Part shown: positions 23,551 to 34,492 of the stretch, in pieces | Numbering within the stretch: the stretch's first letter is position 1 | How the letters are laid out: every line of letters starts with the position of its first letter | From: Neckera pumila | Taxonomy: Eukaryota > Streptophyta > Bryopsida > Hypnales > Neckeraceae | Reading direction: 5' to 3' | Assembly (NCBI GenBank): GCA_963969595.1 | Contig: OZ018414.1 | Location: 15,359,660 to 15,423,659 of the forward strand | Length of the DNA: 64,000 nt | The notes under the pieces: model-generated | Seen by the model: the letters and a program-made list of their open reading frames with translations, nothing else | The model's database searches: none | What the model was told of the DNA's origin: nothing | Made by a program: the position numbers and the translations under genes

Positions 23551-24821
23551 TTAACCCTTTAGCGGACCGATTCAAGAGCACAGCAGGAAAAGCTCTGTAG
23601 ACATGGAAATGTGGGATGCCGTGATTGAATCAGCCAACAATTTCTGTACAGAATCCAACCGTATGATCTTATGTTGTATCAGTTCTAGAATGCAGAAGTG
23701 AAAACTTTTCATTCATATATATTGGCGATGCGCAGATTATAAGGTTTGACCAACGGGAAAACGCCGTTGACCACTACGGGCAGACACTGCACTCCTACTG
23801 CACATGCAGTTATGGGGTTCTCCAATTTTTTTTTAAAATCTGCAAAAAATAGGAGCAGCTCTACCTCATCTTCCAAATATGTCCGAATCAAAAAATCCCT
23901 GAAATTGCTAATCGTTCGCTACCTGCGCACCTTGCAATGCTGCACAGTCGGAGCGTCTTCTGCAGAAACGCTTCTCCTGGCTTTTCCGCGTCTCTACGTG
24001 GACGTGCCCGGCATGCAGGGTTGGGAAGAGTTTGCGCTGCCCCATTGACCGGCAGCTTTCTCGGTCGATGCCCAGACTGAATAGGACAGAAAGTTTGACG
24101 TCACTTCCGGGGATGAGGAAGAATGCTTCCTCCATAAAATACTGTTTCCAATCTGAACATCGGATTCCGATTGAAAGGAATGTGAACACGAGAATGTGCT
24201 GGTTCTAACATTCGCGGAACATGTGCAAAACAAATATCATGTTAGCAATACACTTTGTCACTGTGCGTGGACGGCATGTGCCCATCGCTTGAACTTGTCG
24301 AAAGGAAAAAAAAAATCAAAATCAACTTCCAGACACTGTTGTTACAATGTTTCACATAACAAAAACGGAGCTTTGCATTACTTCAGTTTTTTACATTCAC
24401 AGTAACTGCACCGACAAGGAAGCCCACTAAAACTTCTCGGTATGCTGCTCGTCGCTCTCACTTCCTCTCTATATTACCATCCACAACATCTTCAAAATCT
24501 CCAAGGCAATGTCCAACACCACAAAATGATGGTGCCATTCTGAATCTGCACCGTCTGCCTACGCCACTGGAACAGTGGTCACAAAACATCTTCTACGTCT
24601 ACCACTGCTCCAAACTACCTCATACTCATCGTCCTTGTCAATATACACATACGCTGGAGCTAAGCAACAGTCTTGACGGTTGCTAGAGCTCCTATAACTG
24701 CTACAAGCCGCTTCTTGTCTATTCACGACCTCTATACAAGTGAAGCACACCATCATCATTCACACTTTCTACAAGCTGCAACGTCCAGGTCGTCTGCCTA
24801 TCGCCTCAAGACAAAATGACT

Positions 24822-27800
24822 TCATTGGAAACACTCTCCGAGATGAAGGTACACGCCGCCACATTGCGGGCACAGTAAATTTGTCCTCCTCCTACCCATA
24901 CAGAATCTGCATTTCCGACGCATGTTGCTGCGAACCAATCCATGAACACCTGGACTGTGAAGACGAAAATGAGAGACCGCTCCCCTCTGCATAGACCATG
25001 GCCTCGTCAATTCATCAGCTAGCTGAAGCTGGAACTGCAAATGTGTTTGCGGCCCTTTGCAAAGCTGGTCAGCGGCTACTTTGTGCAAAATGTACGCATT
25101 GACAATTGAAGTGTCCACCAAATACAGGAACACTTTGTGCCACCACTTATGGCTTCTGGTTTGGCACGAGTATGAGCCTCGAAGCTGATCGCTTACGTCC
25201 ACACCTCTCATGAAGTCGACGTAACCTTTGTGAACAGGCGAGGTGTCCAAGTCCTTGACCTCGTCATCCACTTGTCTTGGTACTGTTGGCCACACAACAT
25301 TCGGTGCTGGAACTGGTGTGTAGTAAGTGGACAGCAGAACTACAGGTCGACGATCCACGAAGACAACACACGAAATCTCGCGGCTGCTGTGCATGCGCCA
25401 ACGAAGGGTTCCTTGTGGCTCCCTCGACAAAGCCTTCATGTCAAGCAAAGACTTCGGCAATCCAAGGCGATTGATTCAAACTGTCCCAACGCCGAAGGTG
25501 CCAACGGATAGCAGCTCAGAAAGGAGTTTCACGGACGTGAAATAGTTATCGGTGCATACAACGTGAAAGCGACCATGCAACCCTTGCATCAAATGGAGCA
25601 CTACCTCATGAGGGGACTTGGGTTCGCCAGCCGGACCTCCTGTCAAGGATTGACGACTTTCAGAACCCGTGTAAATTTCGAAGTCATATATGTACTTGTG
25701 AACAGCATCAGCAAGGCACCATACTTTCACACCCCAACGCGTTGGCTTCCGTGGCATGTATTGGCGTACGGGACAGTACTTGCCCTTATAAGCCACCATA
25801 GTCTCATCGACGGTGACCTCCTGATGAAGATTCCAGTTCGCCTTGAATCGGGTCCTCATCTCTACAAGCAACCAACGCATTTTTCTCAGACGATCCAACT
25901 CTGCATCTTCGTCAGGAACACCAACAACTCTATCATCAGCGACATGTAAACAACGACTGATATCCTCGTAACGTCGGCATGTCATTATATTGGATATGCT
26001 GGGACAGTACAGAAATTGGTTCCCGCGGTTCCAATAGCTACGGTGACTGGGGAGCCTTTTTATGCCCATGAGCAAGTTCACTCCAATGTATGCTTTCAAC
26101 TCCGGCTTCTGAATGCGCCACCACCATCCTCCACCAACCGGTAAGCGTGTTCTGGGATGCAACTGACTCGCATATCTATTCATCTCGTCGCAAATACGTT
26201 GCAGCGTCCTCTCAGACCAGAATCGAGAGAAAAGAGCCGTCTTTGATGGCATTCGCAGGATTGGAAAGGTAGGTCCGCTAGTAGGTCCTCTGAAAGGTGG
26301 GCTTCCATGCCCGTAAGACCAATGATGCATCGCCCACGTCTGCTCGGCGAATGCAGCCAGAAATGCGAGACGTGCTGCCGCTGCAGACACCGGTCTGTCG
26401 CGATGCCTTTGTTGCGGACGAGGCGCAGCACGACCTGTTCCTTTGGGCATTCCTTGTGCTGCAGGTGCCCCTGTCGATGGCCCGGCCGCCGTGTTCACGC
26501 TTGCCGTAACGGGTCGTCGACATTGCTGAACATGAGGTACAGTCTCTGTTGGTGCACTGTTCTGAACGACTTCGACAGGTGGCACAGTCGCAGCAAATTC
26601 GATCGGCGGTGCATTCAGAGGACCGTCGGGTGGAGGGTCCTCTGCGATGAATGCAGCTGACGAGTGACTATCGTCCATTCCTCCTATGTGACGTACAGGA
26701 ATGCCACACAGGGGAAGAGCTATTTCATTGACTTCATCAGCCGTTTGCGATTGTAATGGCTGTCTCCCTGACAAAGCGCACGGGACATGTGCGGCGACAG
26801 TCCCCGACGTCCCTTCATGCGAGTCACAGTGCGTCGGAATCCGGAACGACGTCGGCATGGCAGTGACAGGAGAAGAAGTCATCTGCGGCGTCAAAGCCAT
26901 TTGGGTTCGAGGTTCCACAGTACCTGGAACTGTGGTGTTGGAGTGCTGAAGTTGGTTCGTTCCAGGCGTGCTTGGAACGGAGTCTCTGAGAATCGCTCGC
27001 AAAATTTGAGCTAAGGGGATGTCAGTGGTCAATGATCGCTGAAGCTCAAGCGACGCAGGACGGGTAGTTGAACTGACCGTCACGCTACAGGGCAAGTGTG
27101 CTGAAGAATCGGTGGTGCATCTCTGCACCGGGGGCGTGCTCAAAGCTTCCGGCGATTCAACAGCAGTGAAGGCAGTGGAGGCGGTGTGCTGACTGAATCC
27201 ATCGAAATCGTACCAAGACTGCCAGGAGTTGTCCTCTACAGGTCGGGTACTGTGAAATTTATCGAAAAAATCTGTTTTCGACCAGGACTGAGCACCCACA
27301 TCTGAGTTGAAACAGCGGTCAAGAGAAGCAGTGGATGAACCAAAAGATTGAGGAGTGATCTGCATAGCGCTTGCCGTGTCTTGACCGCTCGTGTATCCTT
27401 CGTTGTTGTCGTCGACAATGAAAATGGGCTCCACCTCCCCGTATGGTACGTGAAGCTGTCTACCGTTGTCGAGAAGAACAATGTAAATGAGCATGTCTGT
27501 CTGTGGCTGGATGTATGAATCCACAGCCAGTCCTACAGCGGAAAGGTCATCCGCTGGCGTTGCTTCACTGGGTCCTTCATGTGTCATGGCCACTGTGTAG
27601 ACACGGACAGGAATAGGGTTGTCGAGCGTGGGGGAGAACGTCTTCACGGTAGTGGACAATGCGGACCAGCGCGTTGTAATTGGAGGTACGTTCGGCTTGT
27701 CACTGGTAGTGGCCGCCTTCGTCATTGAATCATGAAGTGGCACGTTGAATGCAGGTGCAACTACTTGAGACAGAGGAAGAGGACGCGCTGATGACTCCAC

Positions 27801-28001
27801 TTGTGTGTATCGCGCTTTTTGTCTCTTGCTGTCATCACATGGAGTGTGCACCTTCTCTTTGCCGTGCTTTCTTTTCCGAGATTGGCCGACGTCTTCTACA
27901 GAAACTGTTGTTCTGTCGCTGTGTTGTGCAGATCGAGTGGCTTGCCTAGTTCGAAAAGCTGGAGCTTCTTGAGTAGCGGAGGCTTTGGCGGAGGCCGACA
28001 T
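24822..28001 (-). pseudogene. piggyBac transposase, intact except for one in-frame TGA
   Basis: Starting at ATG 28001, the frame runs 841 codons to a TGA at 25476-25478, then continues in the same frame for 218 more residues to a stop at 24822. Full span is 1059 positions. Residues 1 to about 550 are Ser/Thr/Pro-rich and probably disordered, with a basic RKRKHGKEK near residue 42 that could be a nuclear signal. The DDE_Tnp_1_7 domain follows. Catalytic Asp candidates are D732 (TVDETMVAYKG), D818 (VCTDNYFTS) and D935 (MRGVDVSDQLRGSYS), matching the piggyBac DDD triad. The C-terminus is cysteine-rich (CRFCMGRRRTNLLCPQCGG), as in the zinc-binding tail that recognises the ends. The TGA falls in FGVGTV(stop)INRLGLPK, where the family usually has Arg or Lys; CGA to TGA is the change expected from deamination of methylated CpG. 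A truncated product would lack D935 and the tail. Assembly error or a very recent mutation are both possible. Confidence 0.92.
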
Positions 28002-28040
28002 GCTCGCAACGACAATGCGAAATGGTGTCCCTAAAGATAG
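28002..28040 (-). other. Possible intron acceptor just upstream of the transposase start
   Basis: On the - strand a T-rich tract (attttcattttctatctttag) ends at about 28033 and is followed by ggacaccatttcgc and then the ATG at 28001. This is a good-looking acceptor, so the transposase mRNA may have an upstream non-coding or coding exon in 28040-28720. No donor could be chosen with confidence. Confidence 0.35.
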
Positions 28041-28058
28041 AAAATGAAAATAAAGGTA

Positions 28059-28427
28059 CTAGCTGGACGCAGCTCCAATGCACAGTCGACAGAGGCACAC
28101 TGGAGAGGTGACGTTGGGCCAGAGGAGGACACAAAGGGCGTGGTTCACTTCTTCGGAGAATCCTTGGGGATGTCCCTCAGGTAAGCGTTCTGTCCAACCT
28201 AGAATTCGGGCACAATGGTGTCGGAACAAGTATCGCAGTCCTCTAGGCGTATCAAGTCTTCGAACTCCTTTCTTGACAGCTCGTCGGAGTAATTGCCGTC
28301 GGTCCAGGAGTCCAAGGATTTGTCTTGTTTGTCCCTCGCTCGCTCCGACAGTAGATGACCACTGCCGGACTGTGTCTCGAATGAGTGGCAACGTCGGTGG
28401 CAAATTGTAAGCGGAAGACATCAGCAC
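28059..28427 (-). CDS. Hypothetical ORF upstream of the transposase within the piggyBac element
   Basis: This 122-codon frame (MLMSSAYNLPPTLPLIRD...) lies on the same strand, 57 bp upstream of the transposase start. It is rich in Leu and Arg and contains CARILGWTERLPEGH. I recognise no domain. Another open frame on the same strand lies at 28504-28719. Either could be a second element-encoded protein, an upstream transposase exon, or chance in this less AT-rich segment. There is no comparative support within the window. Confidence 0.25.
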   Translation of the reverse strand: MLMSSAYNLPPTLPLIRDTVRQWSSTVGASEGQTRQILGLLDRRQLLRRAVKKGVRRLDTPRGLRYLFRHHCARILGWTERLPEGHPQGFSEEVNHALCVLLWPNVTSPVCLCRLCIGAASS

Positions 28428-29892
28428 ATAGAGGACATGAGGTCTTCAAGCTTGTGGCATGACATTCACAGCGACGAAGAAAGTAGAGCTATCTTCACAG
28501 GCATCAGAATTCCCTGTCGGTGTGATCAGCACTTGTATAGGTGTCACGAACAACACCGTCAGTGATGAGCTGTGGAAGTAGATGACGCAGCGTCCGATTG
28601 TATGTTGGTCCCTGCAGCTTCCAGTTGTCGACGACTGATGACGTGGGCGGATTCGTCAGAGACCTACGAATGTTCAATGTCGACACTGAACTCCGGACGT
28701 CTTGCATGGACTGCTGCACTCTGATGTAGCTGGCGTTTCTGTGCAGGTATTGATGACAGTGGCAAGATGCAAAGCGACTACTCAGTAATGGTAACAGAAG
28801 ATGTGTGACTGAAGCAGTGCACAGGTGAATGGAGACTCAGAATGAGAAACGGGTGAAGACAAAGCTCACATAGGCAGAGAGTACAAGAACTGGAGAAGAG
28901 AAGAGAAGATTGTATTTGAAAGTTTTGAGAACTTCATGTGTGAAGGAAATACTCCAATGTAAACAAATGTATGATTAGATTTCTGTAAAATGAAATGTGT
29001 GAAGGCAAAGATAATTGTGTGTGAGCTGTGTGACACTACATGTTTCATTTCCGTTTTATGAGTTACTGAAGAGTGTCATCCAAGTAGAGAAATCAGGAGT
29101 TATTGAAATCTAAGGACAGGCTAGTCTTAGCAGCCACTTTGGAGCAGTAATTGAAGGTATTGACGGCTTGTAAACTTGGACGCTGTCTAGAGCCTTCCTT
29201 TTTGCTCGACTTATGCAAGTATTCCACATGTAACTCTACACATAGTGTGCCTCTATGAGCAAGCTAAACAGTAAATGCAAGTTGGAAAAAACAAAACTGT
29301 CTTCAGTGCAAATAAGTGCGCTTAGTCCGACTTGTGCTCCTCTGGAAAGACTGTGTACATACTCTTCGAATGCTATTTTTCAATGTATTAGTGACTGCAT
29401 TGAAGAGGCAGCCGGAATTGTTATGTAAACCATTTTTTTATGGAACCTTTCTACTGAAAGAATGCCAAGTGTGAAAAGTTGATGCCTTGTCGCCTACACT
29501 ATTTCATCATGCAGATTTTCGCTGTCGTACCGATTTCTTAAAAAAGTATTTAAAAACATTCTTCGAGAAATTTTCAGGTCAAGTGACATCATCCGCCGTA
29601 TTCAACTGTGGCTGCCCAGCAGGCGAAATTTTCTGACCGTTTCTGGTCATAACTCACCGCTTCCAAGACTGGCTGACAAAAATTTCAGCGATTCCTGGTA
29701 CCTTTGCTCTTGCGGATTTATCAAAAAACACAGAAGTGCTATTTGGGGGAGGACTTCCCGGTTTCCTGTGCCCAAGTCATCCAACTGTCTCCACGAAATT
29801 CGATGAATGAATTCATGTCAGTGCCTGCGAGATATGGCTGTTCTCTTCTGTACATCGTCCACTTTCTGGACGTCGACCCGCTAAGGGGTTAA

Positions 29893-30317
29893 ACCAATCC
29901 AAATGTCATTACCCCTATAGAAGGACTTTTCAATGGCAAATTGAAGAAGGAGACTTCTCAATTTTATAGCCTCTGTAATTTTTATTCATAAATAAATTTC
30001 AAAGTATTTTCTAATTTATTATAATAATACAATAACAATAATAAAAACCAATGTGGCCTTGTGTCGTTGGCTCGTAGTGCATGGGCCAAAAGATCCATAA
30101 TTTAGGATAATTTAAGATCCAAAAATAATTCAAAAATCCATAACTTTCACCCTGTACGTCCAAATGCTACAAAACATCATCCGTGCAACTCTCCTTATAG
30201 AGCTTTCTAACAATACCATGAATGCAACTGGGGGACATACGGGTCCATGAGATTTCACCATTACAAACAAACAAACTAAATAACCAAATTTTATGTATAT
30301 AATCCATAATCCATACT
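29893..30317. other. Spacer between the piggyBac element and a family C MITE
   Basis: AT-rich DNA with no recognisable gene. An AATAATAATA-type run lies at about 30020-30045. Confidence 0.3.
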
Positions 30318-30321
30318 TTAA

Positions 30322-31244
30322 CCCCTAAAGGATTAACATGCGTTTTTTGGCCGTATAGAAATTTTGAGCAGGTACGTGTGACTAGAGATATCCATATTTG
30401 AGGCTGAAATTTTAATAGAAGGTGGGGGCAAGGAATATCTTCATGTGTACCAAGTTTCATGACATTTTGAAATACGAGTCAAAAGTTGTAACCTAATATG
30501 TTGCTTTTTTTCGTAACCGGGCAGTTTGGGCAGATCAGAAAAAATCATTTTTTCCGGAATTTTTTTTTTGAAATTGGTTCTCTACATTTATATATACTTA
30601 AAAAGCTTTGATTCATTCCATTTCAATCAATGAGTCAAAAGTTATGAGGGTTTTTGGTTTGCGGGCAGTTATGGATTGTCTACTCTAAAAAAAATTTTAA
30701 AGTCGTTTATTTAACTCAATTTCCAATTTTTTGGGAAAAAAATAAAATCCTAGGATGTAAATTGATTATTACAACATTACAACCGTTGGGATTGGTATTT
30801 TTAAATTCCATGATTAAAATTTTAACAATTTAGTATTTTGAATCATTTCTACTTCTTTCTACTTACTATTTTTTTCCTATATGTTGTACAATTCCAAATG
30901 ATGTGAAAATTTTCAAGCATATAGACAACTTGTTTAGGAAACTGAATTCAAAGAAGCACCACCTTTATCGGCATTTTTTCATTGAAAAGTGAGCTTGCAA
31001 AGTGCAGCTGCCTGGTTTTTCGCAGGATTGAAAAAATGATTTTCAAGACTTTGAATGCTTATATCTTATGATCCACACGGTGGAATTTTCTGAAATTTTT
31101 ACCACATGTTTTCAAAATACCATATTACAAGATCCTACGGTTTTATTTGTCAAAAATTGTTTTTATCCAAAAATTTGGTAGTTGTATTAGAAATGGCAGT
31201 TTTGGAGCGTTTTTGGTGAGAACATAGTCATGAAACTTTAGGGG
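30322..31244. mobile_element. 923-bp piggyBac-type MITE, family C, near-identical to 61378-62298
   Basis: TTAA flanks are at 30318-30321 and 31245-31248. The left end is CCCCTAAAGGATTAACATGC and the right end (inwards) CCCCTAAAGTTTCATGACT, so only the first 9 bp are a perfect TIR. Along its whole length it matches the reverse complement of 61378-62298 with few differences by eye. AACCGTAGGATC (- strand) lies 102 bp from the right end. It has no conserved ORF. Confidence 0.92.
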
Positions 31245-31571
31245 TTAAGTTAGGCTATTTGTTTTGTTTTGTTTGTTACTGTGCTTTTTTGGGACCGTGC
31301 ATCCCTTGGGCACGTTTTTTATATGTTCGGAAAGCTCTCCAAGAGGAGGGATGCACATGCTTTGTATTCTAGTGTTCCGACCTATTGTATGGAAGTGATA
31401 AATTTTAGTTGTTTTTTAATTTACTTTTATAATTAAAAAATCACTTTTACATTTATTTTGGTTGGAGCAACAACAGAAGGCAAACTTAAAGTATGTTTAC
31501 ACTTGATGTTAAAGAGTGTTGTTATTGAGGGTCTTAGGAACAAATTTAGACCTACTTCTTGACCTAATTAA

Positions 31572-32502
31572 CCCCTAAAGGACCAAATACCGTTTTTTGA
31601 CAATATAGCAATTTTGGCCAACTCACTTTGAACAAAGTTTATATTTTTTTTCTTTGAAGTTTTCATACAAGATGTATCCGAGGAGTAGCTTTGAGGCCCA
31701 ACAATTTTCATAACTTTTGACTACATAATTAAAAAGTTATTGCATGATATGTGATTGTTATTGATCGGCGGGCAGCCTGGGCTGTTCAAACAAATTCTTT
31801 AAAAATCACTTTTTAAGAAAATAAAAAATTGAAATTGTTTTTTAGATTTATACATACGCGGAAAGCTTTAAATCATTCCATTTTTTATTAATGAGAAGAA
31901 AGTTATGAAGATTCTTAGTTTAACGGTAGTTATGGAATTTCTACTCTAAGTAAACTTTAAAGTCATTTATTTAACTCAATTTTCAATATTTTTGAAAAAA
32001 ATCAAAAGACTAGGTGTAGATTGTTTATTACAACATTACAACCTTTGGGATTGGCATTTTCAATTCCATATCTAAATTCTTAACAATTTTATATTTTGAA
32101 TCATTCTCTACTTCTTTCTACTTACTATTTTTTTCCTATATGTTGTGCAATTCCAAATGATCTAAAATTTTTCAAGTATGTAGCCAACTTGCCGTGAAGA
32201 ATGTAATCGAAGAATACCCACCATTTTAGAATTTTTTCATACAAATGTGACCTTGTGAAGTGGAGCGGCCCAGATTTTCACAGGGGCAAAAAAAGGATTT
32301 TTGTGAATTCAAACATTACTATCTTGCAATCCTCACAATGGACATTTCTGAAAATTTTACCACAACTTATCAACCTAGTGTACTACAAGATCCTACAGTT
32401 ACGTGTGTCCAAAAATGTTTTTTTTCTAAATTTTGGTACTTGTATTAGAAATGGCAGTTTGGGAGCGTTTTTGGTGAAAACATAGTCTTTGACCTTCAGG
32501 AG
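31572..32502. mobile_element. 931-bp piggyBac-type MITE, family C variant with A-type left half
   Basis: TTAA flanks are at 31568-31571 and 32503-32506. The left end is CCCCTAAAGGACCAAATACC; the right end has drifted (TTGACCTTCAGGA before TTAA). The left 300 bp match the arms of the palindromes at 6859 and 41263 (ggagtagctttgaggcccaa, aacttttgactac), while the right half matches family C (tctacttctttctacttact, tatatgttgtgcaattcc). AACTGTAGGATC (- strand) is 102 bp from the right end. Confidence 0.88.
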
Positions 32503-32546
32503 TTAACCCTACAAACATCACCACTAACACCAAGTGCAAACATATC

Positions 32547-32549
<3 letters not shown>

Positions 32550-32592
<43 letters not shown>

Positions 32593-32601
32593 TTATTATT
32601 A
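32550..32601. repeat. (TTA)n microsatellite
   Basis: A run of about 16 TTA or ATT units, nearly perfect except for one extra T near 32592. Confidence 0.9.
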
Positions 32602-33269
32602 TAACTCAAGTCAGCTCGGTGCAAGTAGACTGGGAACTCCCTGGAAATCCGGAGGTGGTATCATTCCCTCATGAATTCCTGATTCTCTCGGTCTGCAAAC
32701 AAATGCCAACATGGAGAAATTGGCGCTCCTGTCGGACTCTGTTGGATCCAGCCCTGTTTTTAGCCCATTTTTTTGAAAGCCAGAGTGGCTTCAGATTGGC
32801 TTCAGCCATTGCCCACTTGGCGAAAGCTACATGTCAAGTTATGAATTATACTGGCGATGCTCTGTCACACGTATGGGATATCTGGCACAAAGGTTTACAG
32901 TCGTGTTGATAAATTCTGGCACTTTAGATTAAAAATTTGAAGTTAAAAAGGTGAATGTTTTTGAATTGAAGGTGCAATATGGCACTCCCACACATTTTAC
33001 CAAATCAAATAAGGCGATTTCTTATAGTGCTCACAGTGATTTTGGGCACCCTATGATTTAAGATTGATTAAAAATTGTAATTGATTCAAAACTAGATCTT
33101 TACAATGACAATATATATAGAGCACATGATATAAAATAAATAAATATGTATTGATAAATATCAGCCATGGATACAACTGGCCTAGAAAAGGCCCATCCAT
33201 TGACTAGAAAGTCCTACATCAAGTAAGGCTGTTGGACTTTACTAGTACTAATTGCCTTGAAAAATCATC
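32602..33269. other. Intergenic, no gene recognised
   Basis: A 96-codon frame at 32619-32909 (+) has no recognisable domain. It may be part of the 3' flank of the hAT-derived gene that ends at 33270 on the other strand. Confidence 0.25.
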
Positions 33270-34492
33270 TCAAAGCCCCCCATATCTACGATCAGCTCCT
33301 TCCACCCATTGGTTATAGGCAGCCTCATAAGGAAAAGACTCCAAGGAAAAAATTTTCTGTGCATACATTCCTACAACACACTCTAGATGAGTATCCAAAG
33401 CATTTCTCAATTTGTTCTTCAGGAATGCCAAAGAACTGAAACATCGCTCATCCTCAATAGACCCTATGACTTGCACAATTGCAATTTGAGCTAATTTGTA
33501 GTACTCAGGAAAAGCTTTGACCCTGAGTACAGTACAAGAATCTAAATATTGCCAAAGTCGGGTGAGTGGGTTCAAGTCATAAGGCGGCTCCATATGCTTC
33601 TTGGAATTGTTGAGCATGGCCATCTTGAACAAACTCTGCTCAGTTTCCAACCTGTACCTGTCCAAAATAGGAGGAACCAACTGCTTCACCTTATCAGGGT
33701 CAATTAATTTAGGTTCACAGTAGAATGACATAAGGATGGACAAATGCTTAGGGAAGCACTCTTCAGCTTCAGGCTGCAACCAATATTGGGGGTACACCAC
33801 CCCCAAAGCATCCATAACATTGTGGGATGGAAATCGAGCAGTCAACTCCCTCAACAGCTATCGGGCTGCCCCTGTAAAAATCAAGTATTATGTAATCAGC
33901 CATCTAGGACCAGAAATAGATCAATGGCAAATTCAATAAAATTACAAAGAAGAATTTAAACAATAACCAAAACAAAAGTCAGCCTAAACAAAAGAATTCA
34001 AAATAGTAGTCAAAACAAAAGTCAGTCAAAAAGATTCATAGTAAGCATTTAATTTACAAGGAAGAAAAATACAAATAAGACATATGTTTAAAACCTATGC
34101 ACTCTGTCTTCACAGAGTTGATAATTGATGCCATCACATCTCTATCCACTGGTGATCCATCATGCATAGCCCATAGCTTTTCATTATTGGCCACAAAAAC
34201 GAGCTGGGCAGATTCATTGTTTAGATCAGACATCCATTTGGTGTGGATCTGACTGTGAAAACACTCAAAGAGGTTCTTAAAAGCCCAAAAATCGTCCCCA
34301 GCAAAGGCAGTGGTCTTGTCCACGTAATGTGTATAGTTGGCCTTCAGCTATCTTAAGTGCAGCTACAAAATCACATATAAAAACGTCCCTCTTTTGTGCA
34401 AAAGTGACCAGCAAATCCACTGTTTCTAGGAGCGGCATTAGAGCAATCATTCCAAGAAGTGAATATGGGTCCAGCAGGAGGTTTAAACATTT

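Larger units (their letters stand above)
23555..29888 (-). mobile_element. Full-length piggyBac-type DNA transposon (6334 bp), one nonsense change in the transposase
   Basis: TTAA flanks the element at 23551-23554 and 29889-29892. The left end is CCCTTTAGCGGACCGATTC and the right end, read inwards, is CCCCTTAGCGGGTCGACG, giving an imperfect TIR of about 16 bp. TTAA target sites and CCC-type termini are hallmarks of the piggyBac superfamily. The interior is clearly less AT-rich than its surroundings and carries a transposase on the - strand (28001 to 24822), with about 1.9 kb upstream and 1.3 kb downstream. AACCGTATGATCTTATG begins at 23657, 102 bp from the left end, where the neighbouring MITEs carry the same motif. 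The pair GTTATGACCA and GGGCAGC near 29605-29654 (- strand) recurs in family B. Both ends look intact, so the element may still be movable if transposase is supplied in trans. Confidence 0.93.

Noticed and set aside
25476..25478. In-frame TGA as a recoded (selenocysteine or readthrough) codon
   Set aside because: The position normally holds Arg or Lys in this family, and a CGA-to-TGA mutation in a transposon is a simpler explanation. No recoding element was seen.
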